In this document: positions 9,496-18,571 of the stretch, piece after piece
Layout of the letters: every line of letters starts with the position of its first letter
Numbering within the stretch: position 1 is the first letter of the stretch
Assembly (NCBI RefSeq): GCF_015680705.1
Contig: NZ_JADNYP010000007.1
Location: 124,001-188,000 of the forward strand
Length of the DNA: 64,000 nucleotides
Direction: 5' to 3'
Source of the DNA: Pseudomonas fulva
Lineage (GTDB): Bacteria; Pseudomonadota; Gammaproteobacteria; Pseudomonadales; Pseudomonadaceae
Translations under genes and position numbers: made by a program
Notes under the pieces: model-generated
What the model was told of the DNA's origin: nothing
The model's input: only the letters and a program-made list of their open reading frames with translations
The model's database searches: none

Positions 9496-10902
9496 TCAGG
9501 AGCTGGCCTCGCCAACGGCGCGACCGCTGGCTGCGCGCGAGTGACCGCGCGAGGTGACGATGCCCAGGAAGGAAATCACGATCGCCAGGCTCAAGGTCGC
9601 GGTGATCTCCGCGCGGTGCGCTTCGCTGAACATCATCACGCCCAAGGCGCAGGCGATGAAGATGATCACCGCCCAGGTCAGCCAGGGGAACAGCCACATG
9701 CGGAACTTCAGCTGGGCGTTCTCCCGCTCCAGGCGGCGTCGCATGCGCAGCTGCGAGATGGCGATGACCATGTACACCAGCAGGGCGATCGCGCCGGAGC
9801 TGGCCAGCAGGAACTCGAACACACCCTTGGGCGCGAAGAAGTTGAGAATGGCGATGGCCGCGCCGATCAACGTGCTGCCCAGCACCGCGGCACGCGGTAC
9901 GCCGACCGTGGAGGTCTTGTTCAGCATGGCCGGCGCGTCGCCGCGTCGGGCCAGCGAGAACAGCATGCGCGAGGCGATGTAGATCGAGGAGTTCATGCAG
10001 CTGGCCACGGCGACCAGCACCACGAAGTCGACCATGAACGAGGCGTACGGAATGTCCATCAGCTCCAGCGCGCGCTGGTAGGAGCCGACGACCGGCAGCT
10101 GCGGATCGTTCCACGGTACGATCGAGATGATCACCAGGATCGACAGCAGGTAGAAGGTGCTGATGCGCCAGATCACCGAGCGCGTGGCCTTGGCGATGTT
10201 GCGCGAGGGATCGCTCGATTCGGCGGCAGCGATGGTCACCGCCTCGGTGCCGATGAAGCTGAACATGACCGTGATGAAGGCGCCGACCACGGCCGAGGCA
10301 CCGTTGGGCGCGAAACCGCCGTACTGCTCCATCAGCGAGCCCAGGCCGCCGACTTCGCGCTCCGGCAGCCAGCCCATCAGCGCGGCGAAGCCCAGCCCGA
10401 TGAAGCCGATGATCGCGGCGACCTTGAGAATGGCGAACCAGAACTCGAACTCGCCGTACTTGGCGACGCTGAACAGGTTGGTCGCGGCCAGCAGGACGAT
10501 CGAGCCGAGGGCGAACAGCCAGCTGTCGATCTGCGGGAACCAGAGGTTCAATACATGCCCGGCGGCCAGCGCCTCGATGGGAATGACCAGCACCCAGAAC
10601 CACCAGTACAGCCAACCGATGGTATAGCCGGCCCATGGCCCGATGGCCTGGTCGGCATAGGTGGAAAACGAGCCGGTGTCGGGGTGGGCGACGGCCATTT
10701 CCCCGAGCATGCGCATCACCAGGACCACGAGGGTGCCGGCGACGAGGTAGGCGATTATGGTTGCAGGGCCAGCCGCCGCAATGGCGTGCCCCGAACCTAC
10801 GAACAGTCCGGCGCCGATGATGCCCGCGATGGACAGCATCGTTACATGACGTGGCTTGAACCCTTGCGCAAGGTTACTACCATCAGATCCCACGGTGTTC
10901 AT
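9496..10902 (-). CDS. APC-family amino-acid permease (GabP/AnsP-like)
   Basis: This 468-residue inner-membrane transporter starts at the ATG at 10902 (MNTVGSDGSN). It has the amino acid–polyamine–organocation layout of 12 membrane segments, starting with the unwound helix-1 motif SIAGIIGAGLFVGSGHAI, and the APC signature region MLGEMAVAHPDTGSFSTYA. The later segment SRMLFSLARRGDAPAMLNKTSTVGVPR is typical of the AAT subfamily that includes GABA, aromatic and proline permeases; GabP-like is the nearest impression but the substrate is not fixed by sequence. Monocistronic, convergent with the chemoreceptor gene. Confidence 0.9.
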   Translation of the reverse strand: MNTVGSDGSNLAQGFKPRHVTMLSIAGIIGAGLFVGSGHAIAAAGPATIIAYLVAGTLVVLVMRMLGEMAVAHPDTGSFSTYADQAIGPWAGYTIGWLYWWFWVLVIPIEALAAGHVLNLWFPQIDSWLFALGSIVLLAATNLFSVAKYGEFEFWFAILKVAAIIGFIGLGFAALMGWLPEREVGGLGSLMEQYGGFAPNGASAVVGAFITVMFSFIGTEAVTIAAAESSDPSRNIAKATRSVIWRISTFYLLSILVIISIVPWNDPQLPVVGSYQRALELMDIPYASFMVDFVVLVAVASCMNSSIYIASRMLFSLARRGDAPAMLNKTSTVGVPRAAVLGSTLIGAAIAILNFFAPKGVFEFLLASSGAIALLVYMVIAISQLRMRRRLERENAQLKFRMWLFPWLTWAVIIFIACALGVMMFSEAHRAEITATLSLAIVISFLGIVTSRGHSRAASGRAVGEASS

Positions 10903-11291
10903 CGATCTTGTTCTCTTTTTGCTGACACAAGGAAAGGAGGCAGGCGTAGGCGAAAAGAATCTCCTGTAGGAACAATGGGATGACGCGTCACTCACGCTCT
11001 GTTGTTGACCTTTTCACGTTTGCAGAGCGATGCGCCAGCGAAATTCGGACCCACTTTAAGCCGGGGATGGGCCAGAAAAATTGTTCGAAAACGTCCCGCA
11101 GGTGCGCGATCACGACAGTAAATGCCTGGACGCGGCAAATGTCGCATATGGCATGTCGATTTGCGTCATGGGTGGTGAAAGATTGGCGAAATGCCATTAA
11201 GCGAGGGGCGGCTTCCAGCGCCATGGGGGATTGCAGGACCAGCCCAGGCCGGCGCGTTCCTGGTTCATGGGTGCGCCGGCCCGGTTAGTGG
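10903..11291. other. Intergenic region upstream of the permease
   Basis: These 389 bases hold no believable gene; short open frames on both strands lack ribosome sites and family resemblance. It must contain the leftward promoter of the amino-acid permease and the 3' end of the oxidoreductase transcript. An inverted repeat GGCCGGCGC/GCGCCGGCC (11247–11255 and 11273–11281) lies just after the oxidoreductase stop, without a U-tract, so it is at most a 3' stabilising stem. Confidence 0.4.
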
Positions 11292-12302
11292 TCACCACTC
11301 CAGGCAGATCTTACCGAAATGCTGGTTGCTTTCCTGATGACGGAACGCCTCGACGATCTCTTCCAGGGCGAAGCGCTTGTCCAGCACCGGCCGCAGACCG
11401 TTGGCATCGATGGCGCGGATCATTGCCTGTTGCTGGGCACGGCTGCCGACCAGCACGCCTTGCAGGCGAATCTGTCGCACCAGCGCCTGAACCAGCGGGA
11501 ACTGTCCGGCCACGCCGGTGAGGATGCCGATCAGCGAGACATGCCCGCCGATCCGCGCGGCGATCATCGACTGCTCCAGCGTGGCCGGGCCGCCGACTTC
11601 GATCACGTGGTCGACACCACGACCGCCAGTGAGCTGGCGCACTTTCTCGCCCCAGGCGGGCGTGCTGCGGTAGTTGATCAGATGATCGGCGCCGAGCGCT
11701 TCGAGGCGTTCGAGCTTGGCATCGCTGGACGAGGTGGCGATCACCGTGGCACCGGCCAGCTTGGCGAACTGCAAGGCAAAGATCGAGACGCCGCCCGTGC
11801 CCTGTACCAGTACCGTGTCGCCGGGCTTGAGCCGATCATCGGCCATCAGTGCGCGCCAGGCGGTCAGCCCGGCAGTGGTCAGCGTCGCCGCCTCGGCATG
11901 GCTGTAGCTCTTGGGCGCCAGGGTGAAGGAGGTGGCGCGCGCGGTCACCTGCTCGCGCGCATAGCCGTCGATACCATCGCCCGGCACGCTGGTGAAGCCC
12001 TCGACGTGCGCCTGGCCGTCGATCCAGTCGGGAAAAAAGGTGCTGACCACCGCATCGCCGACCTTGAACTCGTCGACGCCCTCGCCCACCGCGATCACTT
12101 CGCCAGCGCCATCGGCCATGGGGATGCGCCGCTCGCTCGGCCCCCACATGCCACTGACCACGGCGAAATCATGATAGTTGAGCGAGTTGGCGTGCAGGCG
12201 CACGGTGATTTCGCCGGCCTCGGGCGGCGACGCGTCATGACTGCCGAACTCGACCTTGTCATAGCCACCGCCGGGCTGCACATAGATAGCCTTGTTGCTC
12301 AT
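11292..12302 (-). CDS. Zinc-independent MDR alcohol dehydrogenase / quinone oxidoreductase family
   Basis: This 336-residue protein starts at the ATG at 12302 with a perfect GAAGGAG eight bases upstream. It is a medium-chain dehydrogenase/reductase: GroES-like N-domain (HANSLNYHDFAVVSG, IPMADGAGEVIAVG) and a Rossmann domain with the dinucleotide-binding VQGTGGVSIFALQ. The cysteine ligands of the structural zinc are absent, placing it with the NADPH quinone-oxidoreductase-like branch rather than true zinc alcohol dehydrogenases. Its substrate is not known. It follows the HAD gene by 62 bases on the same strand, so the tesB–HAD–oxidoreductase genes may be co-transcribed. Confidence 0.85.
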   Translation of the reverse strand: MSNKAIYVQPGGGYDKVEFGSHDASPPEAGEITVRLHANSLNYHDFAVVSGMWGPSERRIPMADGAGEVIAVGEGVDEFKVGDAVVSTFFPDWIDGQAHVEGFTSVPGDGIDGYAREQVTARATSFTLAPKSYSHAEAATLTTAGLTAWRALMADDRLKPGDTVLVQGTGGVSIFALQFAKLAGATVIATSSSDAKLERLEALGADHLINYRSTPAWGEKVRQLTGGRGVDHVIEVGGPATLEQSMIAARIGGHVSLIGILTGVAGQFPLVQALVRQIRLQGVLVGSRAQQQAMIRAIDANGLRPVLDKRFALEEIVEAFRHQESNQHFGKICLEW

Positions 12303-12364
12303 TGCCGAAACTCCTTCGCAAGTGAAGAGGGTTGAACGAACAGACAGCCTGGCCGCCCAGCCGA

Positions 12365-12955
12365 TCAGTCGAGCAGACCGCGTAGTGCCCGGCAGTCGCT
12401 GGCGTGCCAGTCGGCGAGCCCGGGCCAGGGGTTGTCCGGCACGTTGACCAGCACCGTGCGTGCGCCGGCGGCGCGGCCACAATCGAGGTCGATGCGGTAG
12501 TCGCCGACCATCACCAGTTCGGTGGGCGCCACGCCCCAGGCCGAGGCGATCCGCAACAGGCCGTCGGGGCTGGGCTTGGGCGCCGCCTCGTCACGTCCGA
12601 GGATGTGCGCCACCGGGAAACAGTCGGCCAGGCCAATGGCCTCGAGGGTCACATGCGCCAGCTCGCGGGCATTGCGGGTGAGGATGCCAAGGCGGCAGCC
12701 GCGGGCGGCCAGTTCGCGCACCAGCTCCACCGCGCCACTGGCCGGCCGCGAGGCCAGGGCCAGCTCGCGCTCGTGCTCCAGCAGCCAGGCGTGCTTGGCC
12801 TTGGCCACCTCGGCCGGCAAGGCTGCCAGATGGCCGAGGATGTCCTCGTCCGCCGGGATGTCCAGTGCCCGGCGAATCGCGGCGAAGTCGTGCACGGCGA
12901 TGGTCAGGGTGCCGTCCATGTCGAACACCCAGTTGCGGATCGTCGAAAGCTTCAT
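12365..12955 (-). CDS. HAD-superfamily phosphatase (subfamily IA)
   Basis: This 196-residue protein starts at the ATG at 12955 that overlaps the stop of tesB (ATGA). All four HAD motifs are visible: DMDGTLT (nucleophile Asp), LTRN (motif II), KPSPDG (motif III lysine) and GDYRIDLDCGRAAG (motif IV). The helical cap after motif I marks it as subfamily IA, like phosphoglycolate phosphatase. The natural substrate is not evident. Tight coupling to tesB suggests joint expression. Confidence 0.88.
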   Translation of the reverse strand: MKLSTIRNWVFDMDGTLTIAVHDFAAIRRALDIPADEDILGHLAALPAEVAKAKHAWLLEHERELALASRPASGAVELVRELAARGCRLGILTRNARELAHVTLEAIGLADCFPVAHILGRDEAAPKPSPDGLLRIASAWGVAPTELVMVGDYRIDLDCGRAAGARTVLVNVPDNPWPGLADWHASDCRALRGLLD

Positions 12956-13821
12956 GCCCAGTCCTTGCGCTGACGAATCAAGCCTTCCTGGCACGACGAG
13001 GCGACCAGCTGGCCGGCGCGGTTGTAGATGCTGCCACGGTTGAAGCCACGGGCATTGCCGGCCCAGGGGCTATCGGTGGCATACAGCAGCCAGTCGTCGG
13101 CGCGCAGATCGCCGTGGAACCACAACGCGTGGTCGAGGCTGGCAATCTGCATGTCGCGCTGCCAGACCGACTTGCCATGGGGCAGCAGCGAGGTGGTCAG
13201 CAGGCCGAAATCCGAGGCGTAGGCCAGCAGGTACTTGTGCAGCGCCGGGCTGTCGGCGAGATGGCCATCGGCGCGGAACCAGGCGTACTTGACCGGATCG
13301 CCCGGACGCGGATTGAACGGGTCGCGCTCGCTGACCGGACGGATCTCGATGGGCTTGTCGCACAGGATCTTGTCGCGCAGGCGCTCGGGCAGCCAGTCGG
13401 CATGCGCGCGCGCCAGCTCGACTTCGCTCGGCAGGTTTTCCGGGCCGACCACCTCTGGCATGTCGGCCTGGTGCGCAAAGCCTTCCTCGTCGTACTGGAA
13501 CGAAGCGCTGCAGGTGAAGATCGGCTGGCCTTTCTGGATCGCCGTCACCCGTCGCGTGCTGAAGCTGCCGCCGTCGCGCACCCGGTCGACCGAGTAGACC
13601 ACCGGCAGGCTGGCATCGCCTGGACGCAGGAAGTAGCCATGCAGGGAATGCACATGGCGCGCCTGCTCGACCGTCTGGCAGGCCGCCGACAGCGATTGGC
13701 CCAGCACCTGGCCGCCATAGAGCTGGCGGAAGCCCAGGTCCTGGCTACGGCCGCGGAACAGGTTCTCTTCGATAGGCTCGAGGCTCAACAGGTCGACAAG
13801 GTCGTCCAACACATGGCTCAT
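12952..13821 (-). CDS. tesB: Acyl-CoA thioesterase II
   Basis: This 289-residue protein has the length and double hot-dog fold pattern of TesB, which hydrolyses medium- and long-chain acyl-CoA to free fatty acid and CoA. The N-terminal hot-dog repeat carries YGGQVLGQSLSAA and LHGYFLRPGD; the C-terminal repeat carries the catalytic aspartate in ASLDHALWFH and the glutamine in SCQEGLIR, near the conserved serine/threonine. It leads a short leftward operon with the HAD phosphatase overlapping by four bases. Confidence 0.95.
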   Translation of the reverse strand: MSHVLDDLVDLLSLEPIEENLFRGRSQDLGFRQLYGGQVLGQSLSAACQTVEQARHVHSLHGYFLRPGDASLPVVYSVDRVRDGGSFSTRRVTAIQKGQPIFTCSASFQYDEEGFAHQADMPEVVGPENLPSEVELARAHADWLPERLRDKILCDKPIEIRPVSERDPFNPRPGDPVKYAWFRADGHLADSPALHKYLLAYASDFGLLTTSLLPHGKSVWQRDMQIASLDHALWFHGDLRADDWLLYATDSPWAGNARGFNRGSIYNRAGQLVASSCQEGLIRQRKDWA

Positions 13822-13893
13822 TCAGGGTCTCCTGGCAAGGCATCACGGCAATTCATGGGCGGATGATACAGGGTTTGACTGCCGATCCATCGC

Positions 13894-14463
13894 TCAGCCG
13901 TGCAAGGTCCGCTCCCAGCGCGCGCGATCGATGCGGTACAGCACGTGCGGGCGCAACGGGTGGCCGACCGGCAGGCGCGGGTGCTCGAAGCTGCCGGCGG
14001 TGTCCTGGAGCATGCCGATCGCCTGCATGACCTTCTGCGAAGGCAGGTTGAGCTCGCTGGTGAACGACACCACCTGGTCCAGGCGCAGCTGGCTGAAGGC
14101 GCAGCGCAGGCACGTCCAGGCCGCCTCGCTGGCGAAGCCGAGCCCCCAGTGGGCCCGGGCCAGGCGCCAGCCGATCTCCACCGCCGGGGTGAAGGCGGCC
14201 TCGAAGTTCACCCGCAGCAGCCCAGTCATGCCGATGAACGCGCCGGTGTCGATGCGCTCCAGCGCCCACAGGCCGAAGCCGTACTCGTTGAAGTGGCCAC
14301 GAATGCGGCCAATCAGCGCCGCCGCCTCCAGCCGCGTCAACGGTGCGGGGAAATAGCGCATCACCTGAGGATCGGCGCTCATGGCAGCGAACTCGCCCAG
14401 GTCCTCGTCACGCCATTGGCGCAAGATCAGCCGCGCGCTTTCCAGACGGAGAATCGGGGTCAT
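13894..14463 (-). CDS. GNAT N-acetyltransferase (RimJ/Acetyltransf_3 type)
   Basis: This 189-residue protein starts LRLESARLILRQW, the usual opening of RimJ/RimL-like acetyltransferases. The acetyl-CoA-binding motif A is ARAHWGLGFASEA, followed by the SELNLPSQKVMQAIGM segment of motif B. It transfers acetyl from acetyl-CoA to an amine, perhaps a ribosomal-protein or small-molecule N-terminus; the acceptor is unknown. Monocistronic on the minus strand. Confidence 0.9.
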   Translation of the reverse strand: MTPILRLESARLILRQWRDEDLGEFAAMSADPQVMRYFPAPLTRLEAAALIGRIRGHFNEYGFGLWALERIDTGAFIGMTGLLRVNFEAAFTPAVEIGWRLARAHWGLGFASEAAWTCLRCAFSQLRLDQVVSFTSELNLPSQKVMQAIGMLQDTAGSFEHPRLPVGHPLRPHVLYRIDRARWERTLHG

Positions 14464-14622
14464 GGCATCGCTCCATCATCAAAGGTTCGCCAGTTCAAGA
14501 GTAGGCCGGCCTGCCAGCTTTACCGGCGCCTCGTGAAAACCATCGGCGAGCCGGGCGCGGCCTGATTGCCCGGCCAGGCAGCTTGCTGGCAAGATGGCCG
14601 GACTTCCTGGCGCGATCATCCC

Positions 14623-15537
14623 ATGCCCCTGCCCCTGATCTATCACGATGACTACAGTCCGGAATTTCCCGCCGGTCACCGCTTCCCGATGGACAAGTTC
14701 CGGCTGCTGCGCGACCACCTGGTGGAAAGCGGGCTGACCACCGACGCGGCGCTGCTGCGACCGCAGACCTGCCCTGTGGATATCCTTGCCCTGGCGCATG
14801 ACCGCGACTACATCGAGCGCTACATGGGCGGCGAGCTATCCCGCGAAGACCAGCGCCGTCTCGGCCTGCCCTGGAGCCAAGCCCTGGCCCGACGCACCGT
14901 ACGCGCCGTCGGCGGATCGTTGCTGGCCGCCGAACAGGCGTTGCAGCATGGCATCGCCTGCCATCTGGCCGGCGGCACCCACCACGCCCATCGCGACCAC
15001 CCGGCCGGCTTCTGCATCTTCAACGACCTGGCGGTGATCAGCCATTACCTGTTGGCAGCCGGACGCGTGCAGCGGGTGCTGATCTTCGATTGCGACGTGC
15101 ACCAGGGTGACGGCACGGCGCGCATGCTCGAAGACACGCCGGAAGCGATCACCGTCTCGCTGCACTGCGAACAGAACTTTCCGGCACGCAAGGCGCAGAG
15201 CGACTGGGACATTCCACTGCCACGCGGCATGGGCGACGCGGCCTACCTGCAAGTGGTGGACGAGGCGCTCAACTACCTGCTGCCACTGTACCAGCCGGAC
15301 CTGGTGCTCTATGACGCAGGCGTCGATGTGCACAAGGACGACGCGCTGGGCCATCTGCAACTGACCGACCAAGGGCTGGCCATGCGTGACGAACGTGTAC
15401 TGCGTCACTGCCTGGGGCGCGATATCCCGGTGGTCGGGGTGATTGGGGGTGGCTATGACCAGGATCGCGTGGCGCTGGCTCGACGGCACGGCATCCTTCA
15501 TCACAGCGCGGCGCGCGTGGCCGGTTGTACACAATGA
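14623..15537 (+). CDS. Class II/IV-like histone deacetylase family protein
   Basis: This 304-residue protein starts at the ATG at 14623 (MPLPLIYHDDYSPEFPAGHRFPM). It has the zinc hydrolase motifs of the arginase–deacetylase fold: the active-site GGTHHAH and CIFNDLAV, the metal site DCDVHQGDGTA, and DAGVDVHKDD. Bacterial members deacetylate acetyl-lysine, acetylpolyamines or acetoin-utilisation targets; which applies here is unknown. Its last four codons and stop lie inside the first copy of a 102-bp DNA repeat, so its C-terminal residues (GCTQ) are dictated by that repeat. Confidence 0.9.
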   Translation: MPLPLIYHDDYSPEFPAGHRFPMDKFRLLRDHLVESGLTTDAALLRPQTCPVDILALAHDRDYIERYMGGELSREDQRRLGLPWSQALARRTVRAVGGSLLAAEQALQHGIACHLAGGTHHAHRDHPAGFCIFNDLAVISHYLLAAGRVQRVLIFDCDVHQGDGTARMLEDTPEAITVSLHCEQNFPARKAQSDWDIPLPRGMGDAAYLQVVDEALNYLLPLYQPDLVLYDAGVDVHKDDALGHLQLTDQGLAMRDERVLRHCLGRDIPVVGVIGGGYDQDRVALARRHGILHHSAARVAGCTQ

Positions 15538-15626
15538 CTGTGGAACGGCCTGTGGGTAACCTGAGCGAAAAGTCCTGGAGGCCTTTGGCTCTCTGGCCTG
15601 CAGAGATCTGATCATTTTTTGTACAG
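15525..15626 (+). repeat. 102-bp direct repeat, copy A (DnaA-box-containing)
   Basis: This copy matches the one at 15692–15793 at 79 of 102 positions without gaps. It begins TTGTACACAA, contains TGTGGGTAA (15551–15559, one base off a DnaA box) and ends with TTTTTTGTACAG. It starts inside the last codons of the deacetylase gene. Confidence 0.85.
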
Positions 15627-15678
15627 GTCGCTCGGCATCGCTTGAACTGTGGACAAACAGCATCGCGTTCATTCGGCC

Positions 15679-15687
15679 TGTGCATAA
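15679..15687 (-). promoter_or_regulatory. DnaA box (TTATGCACA)
   Basis: A perfect match to TTATNCACA read on the minus strand, in the spacer between the two 102-bp repeats, 30 bases from a second perfect box. Match seen directly; DnaA binding is inferred. Confidence 0.6.
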
Positions 15688-15691
15688 GCGC

Positions 15692-15793
15692 TTGTGCACA
15701 ATCACTGTGGAACCGCTTGTGGATAACCTGCGCGAAAACGTCCCTGGCCCTTGATCTGCCTGGCCTGCAAAGACATGCTCATTTTTTGTACAG
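15692..15793 (+). repeat. 102-bp direct repeat, copy B (DnaA-box-containing)
   Basis: Second copy, offset exactly 167 bases from copy A. It begins with the palindrome TTGTGCACAA and ends with the same TTTTTTGTACAG as copy A; both ends are better conserved than the middle, which argues that the ends are functional. Confidence 0.85.
15718..15726 (-). promoter_or_regulatory. DnaA box (TTATCCACA)
   Basis: A perfect strong DnaA box on the minus strand, inside repeat copy B. The same place in copy A carries a single change (TTACCCACA). Confidence 0.65.
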
Positions 15794-15849
15794 CCTATCA
15801 GAGATGAGCCTGCGCTAGAATGCGCGTCTTTTCCACAGCCCCTATCGCC

Positions 15850-17100
15850 ATGACCCAGTCGCCCACCTCCTCTCGTCCTCTCGTCGCTGTCATCGGTGGC
15901 GGCCCTGCCGGCCTGATGGCGGCCGAAGCCCTGGCCCAGGCCGGCGTGGCCGTGGCGGTATTCGATGCCATGCCATCGGTGGGTCGCAAGTTCCTGCTTG
16001 CCGGTGTCGGCGGCATGAACATCACCCATTCCGAGCCGTATCCGGCGTTCGTGGCACGTTACGCCGAGCGCCACGCGCCGATTGATGCGCTGCTGCAGGA
16101 TTTCGACGGACCTGTCTTGCGCCAGTGGATCCATGGCCTGGGCATCGAGACGTTCGTCGGCACCTCCGGCCGGGTGTTTCCACGCGACATGAAGGCCGCG
16201 CCACTGCTGCGCGCCTGGCTCAAGCGCCTGCGCGATGCCGGGGTGGTTATCCACACACGGCATCGCTGGTTGGGCTGGAACGCCGACGGCAGCCTGCGCC
16301 TGGCTTATCCACAGGGCGAGCTGAAGTATCAGGCCGATGCGGTAGTCCTGGCACTGGGCGGCGCCAGCTGGGCACGCCTGGGTTCGGACGGCGCCTGGTT
16401 GCCTCTGCTGGCCGAGCGAGGCGTGGCTATCGCGCCATTGCAGGCCAGCAACTGCGGTTTCGAAGTGCAAGGCTGGAGCCAGCTGCTCCAGGACAAGTTC
16501 GCCGGGGCCCCGCTGAAGAACGTTGCCCTGGCCTTGCCTGGCAGCCAGCCGCGCAAGGGCGAATGCATCGTCACCGCGCTCGGTCTCGAAGGCAGCCTGG
16601 TGTATGCGCTGTCGGCGCCCATTCGGGAAACCATCAACCGACAAGGCAGCGCGACCGTGCTGCTGGACCTGCTACCTGACCGACCTGTGGACAAGATCGT
16701 CCAGGCACTGGCCAAGCCACGCGGCTCGAAATCCATGGCCCGGCACCTGCAGGGTCAATTGGGGCTGGAAGGCATCAAGGCCGCGCTGCTGCGCGAGCTG
16801 ACCGACCAGGCGACCTTCGCCGACCCGGAGCGACTGGCCCGAGCAATCAAGGCGCTGCCCATCGAGCTGTTGCGCCCGCGTCCGCTGGACGAGGCGATCA
16901 GCACGGCGGGCGGGGTACGTTTCGAGGCGCTGGATGCCAGCCTGATGCTCGAACGATTGCCCGGGGTGTTCTGCGCCGGGGAGATGCTCGACTGGGAGGC
17001 GCCGACCGGGGGCTACCTGCTGACCGCCTGTTTCGCCAGCGGATTGCGGGCGGGGCGGGCTGCGGCGGCGTGGGTTGGTCGAGGTGGCGCGCAGGTGTAG
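15850..17100 (+). CDS. FAD-dependent flavoprotein, PP_4765 family (HI0933/YhiN-like)
   Basis: This 416-residue protein is taken from the ATG at 15850 (MTQSPTSSRP), because an earlier in-frame ATG at 15820 overlaps the likely -10 box. The N-terminus is a Rossmann FAD-binding motif (VAVIGGGPAGLMAAEAL), followed by the family-specific GRKFLLAGVGGMNITHSEP and C-terminal GYLLTACFASGLRAGRAAA. It belongs to the HI0933-like flavoproteins, TIGRFAM subgroup named after PP_4765 of P. putida. The reaction is unknown. It is transcribed away from the repeat-bearing intergenic region and converges with rhlE. Confidence 0.88.
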   Translation: MTQSPTSSRPLVAVIGGGPAGLMAAEALAQAGVAVAVFDAMPSVGRKFLLAGVGGMNITHSEPYPAFVARYAERHAPIDALLQDFDGPVLRQWIHGLGIETFVGTSGRVFPRDMKAAPLLRAWLKRLRDAGVVIHTRHRWLGWNADGSLRLAYPQGELKYQADAVVLALGGASWARLGSDGAWLPLLAERGVAIAPLQASNCGFEVQGWSQLLQDKFAGAPLKNVALALPGSQPRKGECIVTALGLEGSLVYALSAPIRETINRQGSATVLLDLLPDRPVDKIVQALAKPRGSKSMARHLQGQLGLEGIKAALLRELTDQATFADPERLARAIKALPIELLRPRPLDEAISTAGGVRFEALDASLMLERLPGVFCAGEMLDWEAPTGGYLLTACFASGLRAGRAAAAWVGRGGAQV

Positions 17101-17205
17101 AGAAGAGCTGGCCTGGGCCACCATGGGCTGCGCCGCAACCCATCAGGGCTCAGGCCTTGTTGGCGACCTCTCTACCACCCACCGTTGGTGCTGCAAGCAC
17201 GGCCC

Positions 17206-18537
17206 TCAGGGCTTGCGCTTGCGCGGCCCGCCGTTGAAGCTCGGCACCTTGCGTACCGCCTTGACCGTCGGCTCGGCAGGGCCTGGCTCGGCACTGTCCA
17301 TCCAGCGTCCCAGGCCCCGCTTGGCACTGTTCTCCTTGGGCTTCTTGGGTTTCTTCGGCTTCTTCAGCACCTGGCCACTGGCATCGGTCAGCGGCACCCG
17401 GTGGTCGGGAATGAACCCAGGCTCTTCGTGACGCGGCAGGGTCTGACGAATCAGGGTCTCGATGGCCGACAGCAACTGCACTTCGTCGGCACACACCAGC
17501 GATATCGCCTCGCCCTTGTTGCCCGCCCTGCCCGTGCGCCCGATCCGGTGCACGTAGTCCTCGGCGACGATCGGCAGGTCGAGGTTGACCACCAGCGGCA
17601 GGTCGTCGATATCCAGGCCGCGAGCGGCCACGTCGGTGGCCACCAGCACCTCGATCTGGCGCGCCTTGAAACTGTCCAGCGCACGCTGGCGGGTAGCCTG
17701 GGGCCGGTCGCCATGGATGCCGTCGGCCTTGACGCCGTCGTCGAGCAGGCGCTCGACCAACTGGTCGACACCGTTGCGGGTCTTGGCGAAGACCAGCACA
17801 TGCTTCCAGCGCTGCTCACGCAACAGATGGCAGAACAGGTCGGCCTTGCGCTTCTTGTCCACTGGCACCAGCCACTGCCTGACCGTGCTGGCGGTGGTGT
17901 TGCGCGGGCTGACCTCGATGCTCAGCGGGTCGTTCAGGGCCAGGCCGGCGAGCAGGCGGATCTGCTCGGAAAAGGTGGCAGAGAACAGCAAGGTCTGGCG
18001 CTTGCGTGGCAACGCCGCGTAGACCGCCTGCAACTCCTCGGCGAAGCCCAGGTCGAGCATGCGATCGGCTTCGTCGAGCACCAGCGTCTGTACCTGCCCG
18101 AACTTCACTGCGTTCTGCCGGAACAGGTCAAGCAGCCGCCCAGGCGTGGCGACCAGCAGGTCGACCCCGCGGCGCAGGCGCATCATTTGCGGGTTGATGC
18201 TGACACCGCCATAGACCGCGTAGGTGCTGACCGGCAAATCGGCGGCATAGTCGCGGATATTGCCGTGGACCTGCTCGGCCAGCTCGCGGGTGGGCACCAA
18301 TACCAAGGCGCGGATCGAGTTGCTGGCTACCTTGCCCCCTTCGAGCGCCAGGCGCTGCAGCACCGGCAAGGCGAAACCGGCGGTCTTGCCGGTGCCGGTC
18401 TGCGCCGCGGCCATCAGGTCGCGACCGGCCAGCACGGCGGGAATGGCCTGGGCCTGGATCGGCGTCGGGGTGGAGTAGTCCAGTTGCTGCAAGGTGCGCA
18501 ACAGGGGTTCGATCAGGCCGAGTTTGGCGAAAGTCAT
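17206..18537 (-). CDS. rhlE: DEAD-box RNA helicase RhlE
   Basis: This 443-residue ATP-dependent RNA helicase shows the full motif set: Q motif YSTPTPIQAQAIP, Walker A AQTGTGKT, Ia PTRELAEQV, DEAD in VLDEADRMLD, SAT in LFSATFSEQ, and HRIGRTGRAG in the second RecA domain. The last 60 residues are a basic tail with KKPKKPKKPK, typical of the RhlE group and used for RNA contact. It remodels RNA in ribosome assembly and mRNA decay. Pseudomonads have more than one RhlE paralogue and which one this is cannot be decided here. Confidence 0.93.
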   Translation of the reverse strand: MTFAKLGLIEPLLRTLQQLDYSTPTPIQAQAIPAVLAGRDLMAAAQTGTGKTAGFALPVLQRLALEGGKVASNSIRALVLVPTRELAEQVHGNIRDYAADLPVSTYAVYGGVSINPQMMRLRRGVDLLVATPGRLLDLFRQNAVKFGQVQTLVLDEADRMLDLGFAEELQAVYAALPRKRQTLLFSATFSEQIRLLAGLALNDPLSIEVSPRNTTASTVRQWLVPVDKKRKADLFCHLLREQRWKHVLVFAKTRNGVDQLVERLLDDGVKADGIHGDRPQATRQRALDSFKARQIEVLVATDVAARGLDIDDLPLVVNLDLPIVAEDYVHRIGRTGRAGNKGEAISLVCADEVQLLSAIETLIRQTLPRHEEPGFIPDHRVPLTDASGQVLKKPKKPKKPKENSAKRGLGRWMDSAEPGPAEPTVKAVRKVPSFNGGPRKRKP

Positions 18538-18571
18538 GGCAATACCGTCAGGGTTCAGCGAAGCCGGCAGT

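Larger units (their letters stand above)
15538..15849. other. Intergenic region with repeats and the flavoprotein promoter
   Basis: These 312 bases hold no gene. They hold most of repeat copy A, a 65-base spacer with TGTGGACAA (15648–15656) and TGTGCATAA (15679–15687), copy B, and then a likely -10 element TAGAAT (15815–15820) for the flavoprotein gene. No good -35 is seen at the normal distance; TTGTAC at the end of copy B is 24 bases away. Confidence 0.6.
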
